Assembly (NCBI GenBank): GCA_022825925.1
Contig: JAJDVW010000180.1
Span: 1 to 64,000 of the forward strand
DNA: 64,000 nucleotides
Direction: 5' to 3'
Source: Pseudomonadales bacterium
GTDB taxonomy: Bacteria > Pseudomonadota > Gammaproteobacteria > Pseudomonadales > Azotimanducaceae
Shown here piece after piece: positions 8,183 to 18,830 of this stretch. Within the stretch, counting starts at the first letter, position 1. Every line of letters begins with the position of its first letter. The notes under the pieces were generated by a model. The model was not told where the DNA came from. It made no database searches and saw nothing but the letters and a program-made list of their open reading frames with translations. The position numbers and the translations under genes were made by a program.

Positions 8183-9271
8183 ATGAAGGTGAGGTCGCCA
8201 ACCAGACGCGAAACCGGCCGCCGGGCTCGCGAAACGCCCTTCAGCGAGCGGGCGCGGGTGCTGCTGAAGATGCTGGTCGAGCAGTACCTGCGCGACGGCG
8301 TGCCGGTGGCGTCGAAGCTGCTCGCGGCGAACGTGGACGTCAGTTCGGCCACGGTGCGCAACATCATGTCCGACCTCGAGGCGCAGGGACTCGTCACGGC
8401 CCCGCACACGTCGGCCGGCAAGATCCCCACCAACCAGGGGCTGCGTTTCTTCGTCGACAGCCTCATCTCCGTCGAGCCCCTGGACGCGGGCAGCGTGCGG
8501 CGGCTGCGCGCCGAACTGAATCCGGACCGTTCGCCGAACGAACTGGTGGCCGACGCGTCGCGTCTCCTGTCCCACGTGACGCACCTCGCGGGCCTGGTCA
8601 CGCTGCCGAAGCCGGAGCAGGTCGCCCTGCGGCAGGTGGAGTTCCTGCCCCTGTCCGGCACGCGGGTGCTCGCCATCCTGGTGGTCAACGAGCGTGAAGT
8701 GCAGAACCGTGTCGTGCACACCGACCGCGAGTACTCGGAGGCCGAGCTGCATCGGGCCGCGAACTTCATCAACGAGCGTTTCGGGGGGCGGACCCTGTTC
8801 GAGATCCGCAACGAACTGCTCGACGAGATGCGCGCCGACAAGGAGCGCCTGAACGAACTGATGGAGACCGCCATCGACGTGGCGTCCAAGGCGTTCGCCG
8901 ACGACGGGCGCGCGCCGTCGGGCTACGTGGTCAGCGGCGAATCCAATCTCGCGGACTCGTTCGCGGGCGCCGCCGCGCTCCGCGACCTGTTCGACGCGTT
9001 CGAGCGCAAGGAGGCGATCGTTCACCTGCTCGACCGCTGCCTCGAAACCGACGGCATCCAGCTCTTCATCGGCGACGAGTCCGGCTACGGGGTATTCGAC
9101 GACTGCACCGTGGTCACCGCCCGGTACGAAGTGGACAGCGAGGTGGCGGGAGTGCTCGGGGTCATCGGTCCCACGCGCATGGCGTACGACAAGGTCATTC
9201 CCATCGTGGACGTCACCGCGCGGGCGCTCGGCGCGGCGATGACGGGAAGGCCGGTCGACCACGCGGACTGA
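8183..9271 (+). CDS. hrcA: Heat-inducible transcription repressor HrcA
   Basis: HrcA represses chaperone operons by binding CIRCE operators. The 362-aa protein has an N-terminal winged helix (residues about 20-90) with ASKLLAANVDVSSATVRNIM and TSAGKIPTNQGLRFFVD. The GAF-like core follows, ending in GPTRMAYDKVIPIVDVTA. GAGG at 8176-8179 lies very close to the ATG at 8183, so GTG 8189 is a possible alternative start. I see no CIRCE palindrome near hrcA, grpE or dnaK; HrcA may act on groES-groEL elsewhere while this cluster uses sigma32. Confidence 0.95.
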   Translation: MKVRSPTRRETGRRARETPFSERARVLLKMLVEQYLRDGVPVASKLLAANVDVSSATVRNIMSDLEAQGLVTAPHTSAGKIPTNQGLRFFVDSLISVEPLDAGSVRRLRAELNPDRSPNELVADASRLLSHVTHLAGLVTLPKPEQVALRQVEFLPLSGTRVLAILVVNEREVQNRVVHTDREYSEAELHRAANFINERFGGRTLFEIRNELLDEMRADKERLNELMETAIDVASKAFADDGRAPSGYVVSGESNLADSFAGAAALRDLFDAFERKEAIVHLLDRCLETDGIQLFIGDESGYGVFDDCTVVTARYEVDSEVAGVLGVIGPTRMAYDKVIPIVDVTARALGAAMTGRPVDHAD

Positions 9272-9299
9272 CTCGGCGGCGCCGACGCGGCGGCCGGGG

Positions 9300-9327
9300 T
9301 TGATTCCCGCGTGCAGTGACCATATCT
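9300..9327 (+). promoter_or_regulatory. Candidate sigma32 heat-shock promoter of grpE
   Basis: TTGATT at 9300-9305 and CCATATCT at 9320-9327, 14 nt apart, resemble the sigma32 consensus (CTTGAAA and CCCCATNT). They lie between the hrcA stop and the grpE start. The same spacing recurs before dnaK. Confidence 0.45.
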
Positions 9328-9368
9328 ACCCGCCTGACCCTTACCCGGAGCGAGGTCCAGCAGCCGCC

Positions 9369-9989
9369 GTGTCCGAAGACAGCACGCGAGAAGATCCGAA
9401 CAGCGTCCCGGAGCAGGACTCCACGACCGCACCGGAAGCGGGCGAAGACGGCCAGGACAGCGAGGACAGCGAAGTCGGCGTAGAGGCCCTGCGGGAGTCG
9501 CTCGCCGCCCTGCAGGCGGAGGTCGAGGCCGCGAAGGACCAGGCCCTCCGGGCCCAGGCGGAGGCGGAGAACACCCGCCGCCGCGCGAGCCGGGAGACGG
9601 AGAACGCGCGCAAGTTCGCGCTCGAGCGCTTCGTCTCGGCCCTGCTGCCGGCCATCGACAGCTTCGAGCGGGCCGTCGAGGCCGCGGCGGCCGCCGACGC
9701 CGGGCGGTCCGTGGTCGAGGGGATCGAGCTGTCGCTCAAGCTGCTGCTCGACGCGCTCGAGGGCGCGGGCGTGCGGGTCGTCGATCCGGCCGGCGAACCC
9801 TTCGATCCGGCGTTCCACGAGGCCATGAGCATGGTGACGGAGCCGGACATGGAGCCGGGATCCGTCGCCCGCGTCATTCAGAAGGGCTATGTCCTGAACG
9901 AGCGCCTGGTGCGGGCGGCGATGGTGATGGTGGTGCAGGCCCCACCGGAGGAGGCCGCGACCGCCCCATCGGACCCCGAGGAGGGTTGA
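9369..9989 (+). CDS. grpE: Nucleotide exchange factor GrpE
   Basis: GrpE releases ADP from DnaK. The N-terminal 45 residues are acidic and disordered. A long helix (EALRESLAALQAEVEAAKDQ onward) includes NTRRRASRETENARKFALERF, and the C-terminal beta domain carries DPAFHEAMSM and VIQKGYVLNERLVRAAMV, which contacts DnaK. GTG 9369 is chosen (206 aa); an in-frame TTG at 9300 would add a non-conserved segment and overlap the promoter. It is followed by dnaK 77 nt later. Confidence 0.95.
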   Translation: MSEDSTREDPNSVPEQDSTTAPEAGEDGQDSEDSEVGVEALRESLAALQAEVEAAKDQALRAQAEAENTRRRASRETENARKFALERFVSALLPAIDSFERAVEAAAAADAGRSVVEGIELSLKLLLDALEGAGVRVVDPAGEPFDPAFHEAMSMVTEPDMEPGSVARVIQKGYVLNERLVRAAMVMVVQAPPEEAATAPSDPEEG

Positions 9990-10013
9990 AACACCCCGCC
10001 GCGGGCCAATATT
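9986..10013 (+). promoter_or_regulatory. Candidate sigma32 heat-shock promoter of dnaK
   Basis: TTGAAA at 9986-9991 overlaps the grpE stop codon, and CCAATATT at 10006-10013 follows after 14 nt. The -35 is a perfect sigma32-type core. The -10 lacks the full C-run, so strength is uncertain. Confidence 0.45.
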
Positions 10014-10066
10014 GATGAATACGGAGAACGGCGGCCGCAACGTCGGCCACTCGGAGACGGTTTGAC

Positions 10067-12031
<1,965 letters not shown>

Positions 12032-12126
12032 CGGGTCGCCCGCGGGATGAAGGCAGACGCGTGACCGGATACCCTAGCGCGGGCCTGCGCGACGGAGCCC
12101 GGCGCTGAGGCGCCCGGCCGGGGAAC

Positions 12127-13251
12127 ATGGCCAAACGCGACTACTACGAGGTGCTCGGCCTCGAGAAGAACGCCGCTTCCGACGACGTGAAGAAGGCGTA
12201 TCGCCGCCTGGCGATGAAACACCACCCGGACCGCAATCCCGGGAACGCGGAAGCGGAAGAGAGTTTCAAGGAGGCGTCCGAGGCCTACGAGGTCCTGAGC
12301 GACGACGAGAAGCGCTCCGCCTATGACCGCTTCGGCCACGCCGGCCTCGAGGGCGCGGGCCTCGGCGGCTTCAACGGCGGCACGTTCAGCGACATCTTCA
12401 GCGACGTCTTCGGCGATATCGGCGACATCTTCGGCGGCGGGCGTCGCGGCGGGCGCCGCGGAGCGGACCTGCGCTACAACCTGAGCCTCGACCTCGAACA
12501 GGCCGTGCGGGGCGACACGGTGGAGATCCGCCCCGCCGTGCTTGCGACCTGCGACGTGTGCGACGGTTCGGGCGCGCGTCCCGGCACGAGTCCCTCCACT
12601 TGCCCGGACTGCGGCGGCGCCGGCCAGGTCCGGGTGTCCCAAGGCTTCTTCTCGCTGCGCCAGACCTGCCCGCGCTGCCGGGGAGCGGGGCAGGTGATCG
12701 CCGACCCGTGCCCCGCGTGCCACGGCGCCGGCCGGGTGGAGCGGCGCAAGACGCTGTCGGTGAAGGTGCCCGCCGGCGTGGACGACGGCGACCGCATCCG
12801 CCTGACGGGCGAAGGGGAAGCGGGGCCGGCCGGGGTCCCGCCGGGCGACCTCTACGTGGAGATGTCGATTCGCGAGCACCCGATCTTCCAGCGCGACGGC
12901 ATGAACCTGTTCTGCGAAGTGCCGATCTCCTTCGTGCAGGCGGCGCTCGGCGGGGACCTCGAAGTGCCGACGCTCGACGGCCGGGTGCGGCTGACCGTAC
13001 CCGCAGAGACCCAGACCAACCGGCTGTTTCGCCTGCGCGGCAAGGGCGCCCCCTCCGTGCGCCGCTCGGGCAGGGGGGACCTGCTGTGTCGCGTGGTGGT
13101 CGAGACGCCCGTGCGCCTGACCGACCGACAGAAGGAACTCCTCGAGGAGTTCGGCGCCACGCTCGACCATGGCGAGGGCGGCCACCACCATCCGAAGGGG
13201 ACGTCCTGGTTCGAGTCGGTCAGGCACTTCTTCGACCGGCTGACCGGCTGA
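12127..13251 (+). CDS. dnaJ: Chaperone DnaJ (Hsp40)
   Basis: DnaJ delivers clients to DnaK and stimulates its ATPase. It is a full type-I protein of 374 aa: J domain with HPD at residues 33-35, a Gly/Phe linker ([19 protein letters not shown]), four zinc CxxCxGxG repeats ([32 protein letters not shown]), then the two-barrel client domain. It lies 95 nt after dnaK and 7 nt before dapB, matching Pseudomonas order. Confidence 0.98.
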   Translation: MAKRDYYEVLGLEKNAASDDVKKAYRRLAMKHHPDRNPGNAEAEESFKEASEAYEVLSDDEKRSAYDRFGHAGLEGAGLGGFNGGTFSDIFSDVFGDIGDIFGGGRRGGRRGADLRYNLSLDLEQAVRGDTVEIRPAVLATCDVCDGSGARPGTSPSTCPDCGGAGQVRVSQGFFSLRQTCPRCRGAGQVIADPCPACHGAGRVERRKTLSVKVPAGVDDGDRIRLTGEGEAGPAGVPPGDLYVEMSIREHPIFQRDGMNLFCEVPISFVQAALGGDLEVPTLDGRVRLTVPAETQTNRLFRLRGKGAPSVRRSGRGDLLCRVVVETPVRLTDRQKELLEEFGATLDHGEGGHHHPKGTSWFESVRHFFDRLTG

Positions 13252-13258
13252 CGCGGCG

Positions 13259-14035
13259 ATGATCCGGGTCGCGGTCAACGGGGCGGACGGCCGCATGGGC
13301 AGGACGCTCGTCGAGGCGGCCGGCGCAGCGGACGGCCTGTCGCTGACGGCGGCGTTCGAGCATCCGGACTCCCCCGCGGTCGGCGAGACGGTGGACGGCG
13401 TGCGCATCGGCCCGGACGTCGCGGCCGGCGTCGGCGACTTCGACGTGCTGATCGATTTCACCGAGCCGGAAGCGACGCTGGCCGCGCTTGGTCCGTGCGC
13501 CGCGCACGGCAGGGGGCTCGTCATCGGCACCACGGGGTTCGACGCGGCGGGTCTCGAACGGATCCGGGCGGCGGCGGACAGCGTGCCCATCCTGATGGCC
13601 CCGAACATGAGCGTCGGCGTCAACGTCGCCTTCCGGCTCGTCGAGATGGCCGCGCGTGCGCTCGGAGACGACGTGGACGTGGAGGTCTACGAAGCACACC
13701 ACCGGCACAAGATCGACGCGCCGTCGGGCACCGCCGTACGCATGGGCGAGATCCTGGCGGAGACCCTCGGGCGGGACCTCTCGACGGACGCCGTCTACGG
13801 CCGCGTCGGCATCACCGGGGCCCGGGACGCCCGCACGATCGGGTTCCACTCCGCGCGCGGCGGCGACATCGTCGGCGAGCACACGGTCGTATTCGCCGGC
13901 GCGGGGGAGCGCATCGAGATCACCCACCGCGCCCAGAGCCGCATGAACTTCGCCATGGGCGCGCTCCGGGCCGTGCGTTTCGTCGCGGGACGCGAGAGCG
14001 GGCTGTTCGGCATGGAGGACGTGCTTGAGGGGTGA
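13259..14035 (+). CDS. dapB: 4-hydroxy-tetrahydrodipicolinate reductase
   Basis: DapB makes tetrahydrodipicolinate in lysine and diaminopimelate synthesis. The 258-aa product has an N-terminal Rossmann motif (VAVNGADGRMGRTL), DVLIDFTEPEA, GTTGFD, and the catalytic block EAHHRHKIDAPSGTA at residues 145-159. In relatives carA follows immediately; here accessory DNA begins within a few bases of the dapB stop, so the insertion did not disturb the gene. Confidence 0.97.
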   Translation: MIRVAVNGADGRMGRTLVEAAGAADGLSLTAAFEHPDSPAVGETVDGVRIGPDVAAGVGDFDVLIDFTEPEATLAALGPCAAHGRGLVIGTTGFDAAGLERIRAAADSVPILMAPNMSVGVNVAFRLVEMAARALGDDVDVEVYEAHHRHKIDAPSGTAVRMGEILAETLGRDLSTDAVYGRVGITGARDARTIGFHSARGGDIVGEHTVVFAGAGERIEITHRAQSRMNFAMGALRAVRFVAGRESGLFGMEDVLEG

Positions 14036-14309
14036 CCCCGGCCTGATCGTTTTCGGGCCTCGGTTTCGCGACCGTCCCGCAATCCTATGGCAGCCTGGTC
14101 CAGCAGGCAGGCCCCGAGGCTGCGGATGAGGGGTTCGAACTCGTCATGATCGGCGGCAAAGTCGGCGATCGCGACCCATGCGGCAAAACCCGAGATCGTA
14201 GGTAGTGTCAACGTTCGCCGTGTTCCTGTGTTCCTGTTCGCCGTGTTCCAGTGTTGCACTTGTCGAACGGCAGGTAGTGCCAGAGTGCCGCGGGCTGAAC
14301 CTCGTCCGG
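14036..14309. other. Gap at the left edge of the accessory region
   Basis: This 274-nt gap holds no complete gene. One minus-strand frame (about 14060-14205) is unusually protein-like and helical, including SGFAAWVAIADFAADHDEF and LGACLLDQAAIGL, but it lacks a start and may be a gene remnant. GTTCGCCGTGTTCC occurs twice (14213-14226 and 14236-14249), and GGTAGTG occurs at two nearby places. Confidence 0.4.
14213..14249. repeat. 14-bp direct repeat
   Basis: GTTCGCCGTGTTCC is repeated exactly with a 9-nt spacer (TGTGTTCCT-like) just before the dioxygenase stop. Short direct repeats here are consistent with a recombination scar near the dapB-side edge of the accessory DNA. Confidence 0.6.
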
Positions 14310-15170
14310 TCAGCCCGCCGCGACCGCCTCCGTCTGCCGCACCTGCGTGCGCAGCATCATGCGCCGCGTCGCGGGATCGAACGCGGCGCGCCGGTGCATG
14401 ACGCTCCGGTTGTCCCAGACGACGAGATCGCCGACATGCCACTGTTGCGTCCAGGTGTCGCCGGGCAGCGCGACATAGCTCCAGATCTCGTCCAGCAGGG
14501 CCTCGCTCGCCTCGAGCGGCAGTCCCTCGACGTAGGCGTCCTGGCGGCGTCCGAGGTATAGCGCGTCGCGCCCGGTCTCCGGGTGGCGCAGCACCAAGGG
14601 GTGATACGCACCGGGCGCATCCCGGGGGTCGTCGACGTCCCGGTGTCCGCGGCGCAGCTTGCCGATGCTGTCGTGGGCGGCATCGTGCTTCACCCGGAAC
14701 CGTCGGGCCTGCTCGGCGAGTTCCGCCGGCAGCGCGGCGAGGGCTCCGAGCATGCTGCAATAATGAGTGTCGCCTTCGGCGGGCGGCACCTCGACCGCGT
14801 AAAGGATGCTCGCGGTGGGCGGGCGTTCGATGTAGGACATGTCGGTGTGCCACTTCGCCTCCGCCGCGCCAAGGCCGCCGATGGGGCGGCCGTTCTCGAC
14901 GATGTTGGAGATCACCGTGATGTACGGATGCGGCATCTCCGCGAGTTCCTCGGGTGTGATCTTGCCGAACGGGGCGTACTCGAGGGGTCCGAACCGTCGG
15001 CTGAACGCTTGCAGGGTCCCGCGGTCGAGCTGCTGGCCGCGAAAGCGCAGCACGGCCCGGTCGAGCCACGTAGCGTGCAGGTCGGCGAACGTCCCGTCGT
15101 CCAGATCGGCGATGTCCACGTCGCGTACATCCGCTCCGAAGGAAGCGCTCCCGAACGGTACGATCCGCAT
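14310..15170 (-). CDS. TauD/TfdA-family Fe(II)/2-oxoglutarate dioxygenase
   Basis: This is an oxidative enzyme using 2-oxoglutarate and O2; members cleave taurine or 2,4-D, or hydroxylate small acids, and the substrate here is unknown. The 286-aa protein has the iron ligands His108 and Asp110 in AKWHTDMSYI and the distal His259 in WDNRSVMHRRA, with Arg270/Arg274 as likely 2-oxoglutarate contacts. It starts 2 nt after the stop of a small membrane protein, so the pair is one operon. It is accessory DNA, absent from this place in relatives. Confidence 0.93.
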   Translation of the reverse strand: MRIVPFGSASFGADVRDVDIADLDDGTFADLHATWLDRAVLRFRGQQLDRGTLQAFSRRFGPLEYAPFGKITPEELAEMPHPYITVISNIVENGRPIGGLGAAEAKWHTDMSYIERPPTASILYAVEVPPAEGDTHYCSMLGALAALPAELAEQARRFRVKHDAAHDSIGKLRRGHRDVDDPRDAPGAYHPLVLRHPETGRDALYLGRRQDAYVEGLPLEASEALLDEIWSYVALPGDTWTQQWHVGDLVVWDNRSVMHRRAAFDPATRRMMLRTQVRQTEAVAAG

Positions 15171-15172
15171 GG

Positions 15173-15622
15173 CTAACCCTCCCGGAAACGTGGGCGCGCG
15201 CGCCAGAGTGCAACGGTCGGCACCACGAAGACTGCCGCTGCGATAGCTCCCATCCACGGACTGCCGCCGTACAGCAGGGTGAACACCCCCATCGCGATGG
15301 CCACCTGCGCGACGTAGATGGCGGCCCACGGCCACATCCAGGGGCGCATCTTCCAGAAGCCGTAGGCCCCGGCGGCGTAGATGGCCCAGTGCAGCGGCTC
15401 GGTCGCCTTGGCCGCCCATCCCTTGAGCATGAAGCCGAACCAGACTTCCTGATCCTCGGCAACCGGCTTGATGAAGAGATCGTAGGGCATGTAGATGAAC
15501 GTCATGTACAGGCAGAAGTACCACATCAGGGTCATCCACCAGGGACGGCGGCCCCAGTCCCGGACGAAGGCTGCCCGCAGGCCCGGGCGCGGCGGTGGTT
15601 GACCGGATTCGGTTGCGTCCAT
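15173..15622 (-). CDS. Small integral membrane protein, unknown
   Basis: This 149-aa protein has about four hydrophobic stretches: WWMTLMWYFCLYMTFIYM, then a segment around PLHWAIYAAGAYGFWKM, WPWAAIYVAQVAIAMGVF and AIAAAVFVVPTVALW. It is rich in Trp, Tyr and Met. I do not recognise a family. It is the first gene of an operon with the downstream dioxygenase. The pairing suggests transport or sensing of the dioxygenase substrate, but that is inference from position only. Confidence 0.75.
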   Translation of the reverse strand: MDATESGQPPPRPGLRAAFVRDWGRRPWWMTLMWYFCLYMTFIYMPYDLFIKPVAEDQEVWFGFMLKGWAAKATEPLHWAIYAAGAYGFWKMRPWMWPWAAIYVAQVAIAMGVFTLLYGGSPWMGAIAAAVFVVPTVALWRARPRFREG

Positions 15623-15743
15623 TCGGTGTCCCGCGAAATGCCCGTGTGATCGCCGAAGTATAAACGTGACGGCGTGAACGCCCGCGGCCATGGGAGGCCC
15701 GCCGCTTCCATGCGTTCGATGGCGAGTACCGGCGCTCCTGGAA

Positions 15744-16946
15744 CTAAGGGCGCGCGTCTCCCGGTTCGGCGTGGCCCGCCTGCCCCCGCCTGATGAGGTA
15801 GTCCCGGAGACTGGGGATCGGGCAGACGTACTCCCCGGTCCCTTCGGGATCGTGGAGGACACCCTGGTGGACCAGATGATCGAAGAAGGCGCCGGGGGCC
15901 ATGCCGCCGGCCGGGCCGCCGGTCATCAGGCCTTCGAGGTGGCGGATCGCACGTTCCTCGTCCGCCGGCAGCGGCGTTTCTTCCAGAAATCGCGCCAGCA
16001 GCGTTCCGGCGCGTCTCATGTGCGGGCTGCGCCGTGCCTCGTAGCCGCGGGTTCGAAGCGCCGCCGCGTCGTTGCGGGTCCGCTCCCAGTCCGCGCGCTC
16101 CAGTTCGCCGTCCGCGCGGAGCAGTTCCCGCGCCAGGGCCGTCATGGCCGTCTTGACGTGTTGTGGCCACCGGTCGCTGATCGCCTCGATCGCTCGGCAC
16201 CATCGCGCCCGCACCGGCTCGGGCCCCCGGACGCGGTACTCGCCAAGCATCATCCGCACCGCCTCGGCGGGCTCGCCTTCATGGAGCCGGTCCAGGCGGA
16301 TGTCATACGTTGCCGCCCGCCGGGAGATTCCGCCGGCGGAGAGGACATCGCTCGAATCCGACAAGCCGGCGAGCACGGGCACCAACGGGAAGCCGGTGGC
16401 GCCCAGGTGCAGCGCTGCCAGCATGCGGACCTGGTCCGGCGTGGCGGTCTGCACCTCGTCGATCAACAGCATCGCCGCCGCCGCCCCGCCGCCGACGGAG
16501 AGCCCCCGGTCCAGGTCGCCGAGCGTGGTCGGGGGCGTCGAGGAAAGACCCCAGGAGAACTTCGCAAGGCCCAGGTTCGCGGTGACTCCGGAGGGGCGCA
16601 GCCCACCTGCAACCCGTCCGGCCGGCTTGGTCAGGGCGTCGGTCAGGGAGCGTACCAGCTCCGCCTCCGAACTCAGCCGCAGCAACGGAACCGAGAGCGC
16701 CGCGGTGGTCGGTGGGGGGTGCTTGAGGAGCTGGCCCAGGAGGGCCGTCTTGCCGGCGCCGGGCGCGCCGGAAATCAAGACGACGCCCAGCGGTGCGTCC
16801 CCAGACTTGACGCTCCGCGTCCACTTCTCCGCGGCCTTCCCGACCCGACCGGTCTCGGCCTCCCGCCCCACGAAGAACCGTCCGGAGTCTCGATCCGTCT
16901 CTTCGCTGAACTCCAACAGCCCGTCCAGCTCGGGGGCATCCGCCAT
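15744..16946 (-). CDS. Orphan AAA/STAND-type ATPase
   Basis: This 400-aa P-loop ATPase has Walker A GAPGAGKT about 65 residues in, Walker B MLLIDEVQTA, and a LVPVLAGLSDSSDVLS sensor-like strand. It therefore looks like the Orc/Cdc6-STAND type that unwinds, loads or signals. The C-terminal third is helical (MRRAGTLLARFLEETPLP, HLEGLM) and ends in a winged-helix-like segment GEYVCPIPSLRDYLIRR. ATG 16946 is preferred; GTG 16985 is possible. No nuclease or partner gene is adjacent, so function is open; transposon target-selection and defence ATPases share this shape. Confidence 0.8.
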   Translation of the reverse strand: MADAPELDGLLEFSEETDRDSGRFFVGREAETGRVGKAAEKWTRSVKSGDAPLGVVLISGAPGAGKTALLGQLLKHPPPTTAALSVPLLRLSSEAELVRSLTDALTKPAGRVAGGLRPSGVTANLGLAKFSWGLSSTPPTTLGDLDRGLSVGGGAAAAMLLIDEVQTATPDQVRMLAALHLGATGFPLVPVLAGLSDSSDVLSAGGISRRAATYDIRLDRLHEGEPAEAVRMMLGEYRVRGPEPVRARWCRAIEAISDRWPQHVKTAMTALARELLRADGELERADWERTRNDAAALRTRGYEARRSPHMRRAGTLLARFLEETPLPADEERAIRHLEGLMTGGPAGGMAPGAFFDHLVHQGVLHDPEGTGEYVCPIPSLRDYLIRRGQAGHAEPGDARP

Positions 16947-17119
16947 GGTTTGGTCCAAGCTGACTGCGCCGCGGCATTCTGCCACACCGCCCCGGGGCGG
17001 AGCCGAGGTCCGGAGTCGGTCGGGTCAGCCATGCTCGGACGAAACGCACGGCCGGCCATGGGTGCGGCATCGTCTGCGGTGGTTATCATTTGGGGACGTA
17101 CAAGTGCGAGGTGAACGCG

Positions 17120-17440
17120 ATGGGCAAGTACCTGTTCGAGGCGAACTACACGCAGCAAGGCGCCGGCGGGCTGGCCCGGGAAGGGGGCGTGAGTCGGCGC
17201 GAGGCCCTCACCGCCACCGTCGCGGGGGTGGGCGGCAAGATGGAGGCGTTCTACTACGCCTTCGGTGATCCGGACGCCTACATGATCGTGGACCTGCCGG
17301 ACGACGCCACCGCGACGGCCGTCGCCCTGACCATCGCCCGCGCCGGGGTGCTCACCATCGAGACCACCGTGCTGATCGAACCGGAGACGGTCGACGAGGC
17401 CGTGCGGATGGACGTTCCATACCGCGTGCCGGGAGACTGA
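17120..17440 (+). CDS. GYD-domain protein
   Basis: This is a small (106 aa) protein of the GYD family, a ferredoxin-like alpha/beta fold with no assigned biochemical role. The family signature is visible as KYLFEANYTQQGAGGLAREG, the central KMEAFYYAFGDPDAYMIVDL, and the late VLTIETTVLI. GAGGTGA lies 6 nt before the ATG at 17120, which is why the longer upstream frame is rejected. It stands alone between oppositely oriented genes. Confidence 0.85.
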   Translation: MGKYLFEANYTQQGAGGLAREGGVSRREALTATVAGVGGKMEAFYYAFGDPDAYMIVDLPDDATATAVALTIARAGVLTIETTVLIEPETVDEAVRMDVPYRVPGD

Positions 17441-17490
17441 CGCCCCGGTCCCGGACGTGTCGGCTGCGGCGCCGCGGGGCGGCGCCGGAC

Positions 17491-17958
17491 TCAGTTCGCG
17501 TCGTGCACTTCGGTACCCGGCCGTTGCCGGGCGGCGGCTTGCCGCAACGAGAGCACGGTGCCGGCGAGGCGGTCGTCTTCATGCGCTTCGACGCGCTCGC
17601 GCAGACGCGCATCCGCAGTGACCAACGGGCAGCCCCGGTCGACGGCCAGAGCGACGTAGAGACAGTCGTAGGCGGGGTGATCGAGGTCCAGCGCCAGCCG
17701 CGTCGCGGCTTGCAGGAGGTGCCGCGTCGGCAGGACTTCGATGTCGGCCGCCTCGAGCAGTTGCGCGGCGAGCATTCCATGCTCCGTGGACAGCTCGCCC
17801 CGGCGCGCCTTCTTCCAGAGGATGTTCGAGCACTCCGCGACGAGAAGATCGGGCGCGTAGAGTCGGCAGTCGTCCAGCAGGGCGCAGGCCAGTCCGCTGC
17901 CCTCCTCCCGCACCACCCACTTGATGGCGACGCTGGCGTCGACCACGAATCGGCTCAC
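17491..17958 (-). CDS. vapC: PIN-domain toxin VapC
   Basis: VapC toxins are Mg2+-dependent RNases that cut tRNA or rRNA. The four acidic PIN residues are present: Asp7 (VVDASVAIKW), Glu42 (LLVAECSNILW), Asp98 (DHPAYDCLYVALA) and Asp116 (LVTADARL). Length is 155 aa, slightly long because of a basic tail. The start is GTG 17958, overlapping the antitoxin stop by 4 nt, the usual arrangement for a VapBC pair. Confidence 0.93.
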   Translation of the reverse strand: MSRFVVDASVAIKWVVREEGSGLACALLDDCRLYAPDLLVAECSNILWKKARRGELSTEHGMLAAQLLEAADIEVLPTRHLLQAATRLALDLDHPAYDCLYVALAVDRGCPLVTADARLRERVEAHEDDRLAGTVLSLRQAAARQRPGTEVHDAN

Positions 17959-18194
17959 CGCTCGTCGCGTCCTTCCCGTTGCAGGGTCTCGGCGGGCGTT
18001 TGCGGCACGGGCGGGGTCAGTTCCCGGAGCTTGGCCGCGAGCTCCCGGAACGACGGCTCGGCCTCCGCGGACAGCGCTTGGCGCAGAATCTCACGATGTT
18101 CCGCCTCCATGGAGCGCCCATGCCGGGCGGCGCGGCGTTTCAGCCGGGCGACGAGGTCGTCTTCCAGGTTGCGGACCTGCAGGTTTCGGGGCAC
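17955..18194 (-). CDS. vapB: Ribbon-helix-helix antitoxin VapB (FitA type)
   Basis: This is the antitoxin of the downstream VapC. The N-terminal ribbon-helix-helix is NLQVRNLEDDLVARLKRRAA followed by GRSMEAEHREILRQAL, typical of FitA/VapB; the Pro-rich C-terminal part would wrap the toxin. GTG 18194 is chosen because AGAGG sits 6-7 nt before it and the protein then begins at VPRNLQVRN; an ATG 36 nt further upstream is possible. It probably represses its own promoter in the 88-nt gap behind the beta-barrel gene. Confidence 0.9.
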   Translation of the reverse strand: MPRNLQVRNLEDDLVARLKRRAARHGRSMEAEHREILRQALSAEAEPSFRELAAKLRELTPPVPQTPAETLQREGRDER

Positions 18195-18281
18195 CTCGTT
18201 CCTCTTCCGTGAAATGGAACGCCTGTGCATTATTTGAGGTCATTGAGGGCGCGAGTGCAACCCCACGTACCGTCCCGCGAG

Positions 18282-18830
18282 TCACTCCCAAGGTCGCCAG
18301 ACGAAACTGACGCCCAGGCTGATCTCGCTCGTCTCCAGTGCGAACGGCACGCTCACGCCGGAATCCCGGAACGAGACGGTTTGGGTCGACTCGCCGTGAT
18401 CCGTGTAGCGCAGTTCGGCCCGCACCGAGGCCCGCCCGAGGGATTTCTCGATGCCGGCGCCCACCGTTACCGCGTCGAAGGACAGGTCGTGCCGTTCCTC
18501 CCCGGCGATGCGCTCGCCCGGTGGACACCCCGTGGGCCACGGGCACCCGGTGTAGGCGGTGTCGAAGTCGGCGTCGAGGCGGCGGACGCCGGCGAGGGCA
18601 TAGACGCTTACGCCGAACGCCGGCAACGGGCTGGTGTTGTCCACGGCCTTCGAGTAATCGACATCGTAGGCATTGCCGGATGCGCCGATGCCAATGTAGA
18701 CGCCCCGGTCGGCGTTGGCGGCGACGGCGGCCAGCGCCGCGATTGCGCACGCGGCGCCTCTTTGGCCAAAGGCACGAGCGGCATTCCCTTGGAGGGTGGG
18801 CGCAAGTCTACGCGAGGCTGCCTGGGTCAC
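18282..18830 (-). CDS. Outer-membrane beta-barrel protein (opacity/OmpA-like)
   Basis: This is a probable small outer-membrane barrel. With GTG 18830 as start there is a signal peptide ending AALAAVAANA before DRGVYIGIG. Alternating strands follow, including VYALAGVRRLDADFDTAY, VTVGAGIEKSLGRASVRAEL and ISLGVSFVWRPWE. The last residue is not the usual aromatic, although a W lies two before it. The start is uncertain: it would overlap the glycosylase by 23 nt, and another frame offers ATG near 18781, which would need a one-base shift to join. The function is unknown. Confidence 0.6.
   Translation of the reverse strand: MTQAASRRLAPTLQGNAARAFGQRGAACAIAALAAVAANADRGVYIGIGASGNAYDVDYSKAVDNTSPLPAFGVSVYALAGVRRLDADFDTAYTGCPWPTGCPPGERIAGEERHDLSFDAVTVGAGIEKSLGRASVRAELRYTDHGESTQTVSFRDSGVSVPFALETSEISLGVSFVWRPWE

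Noticed and set aside
9272-10066. CIRCE operator expected with HrcA
   Set aside because: I looked for the TTAGCACTC/GAGTGCTAA palindrome before grpE and dnaK and did not find it.
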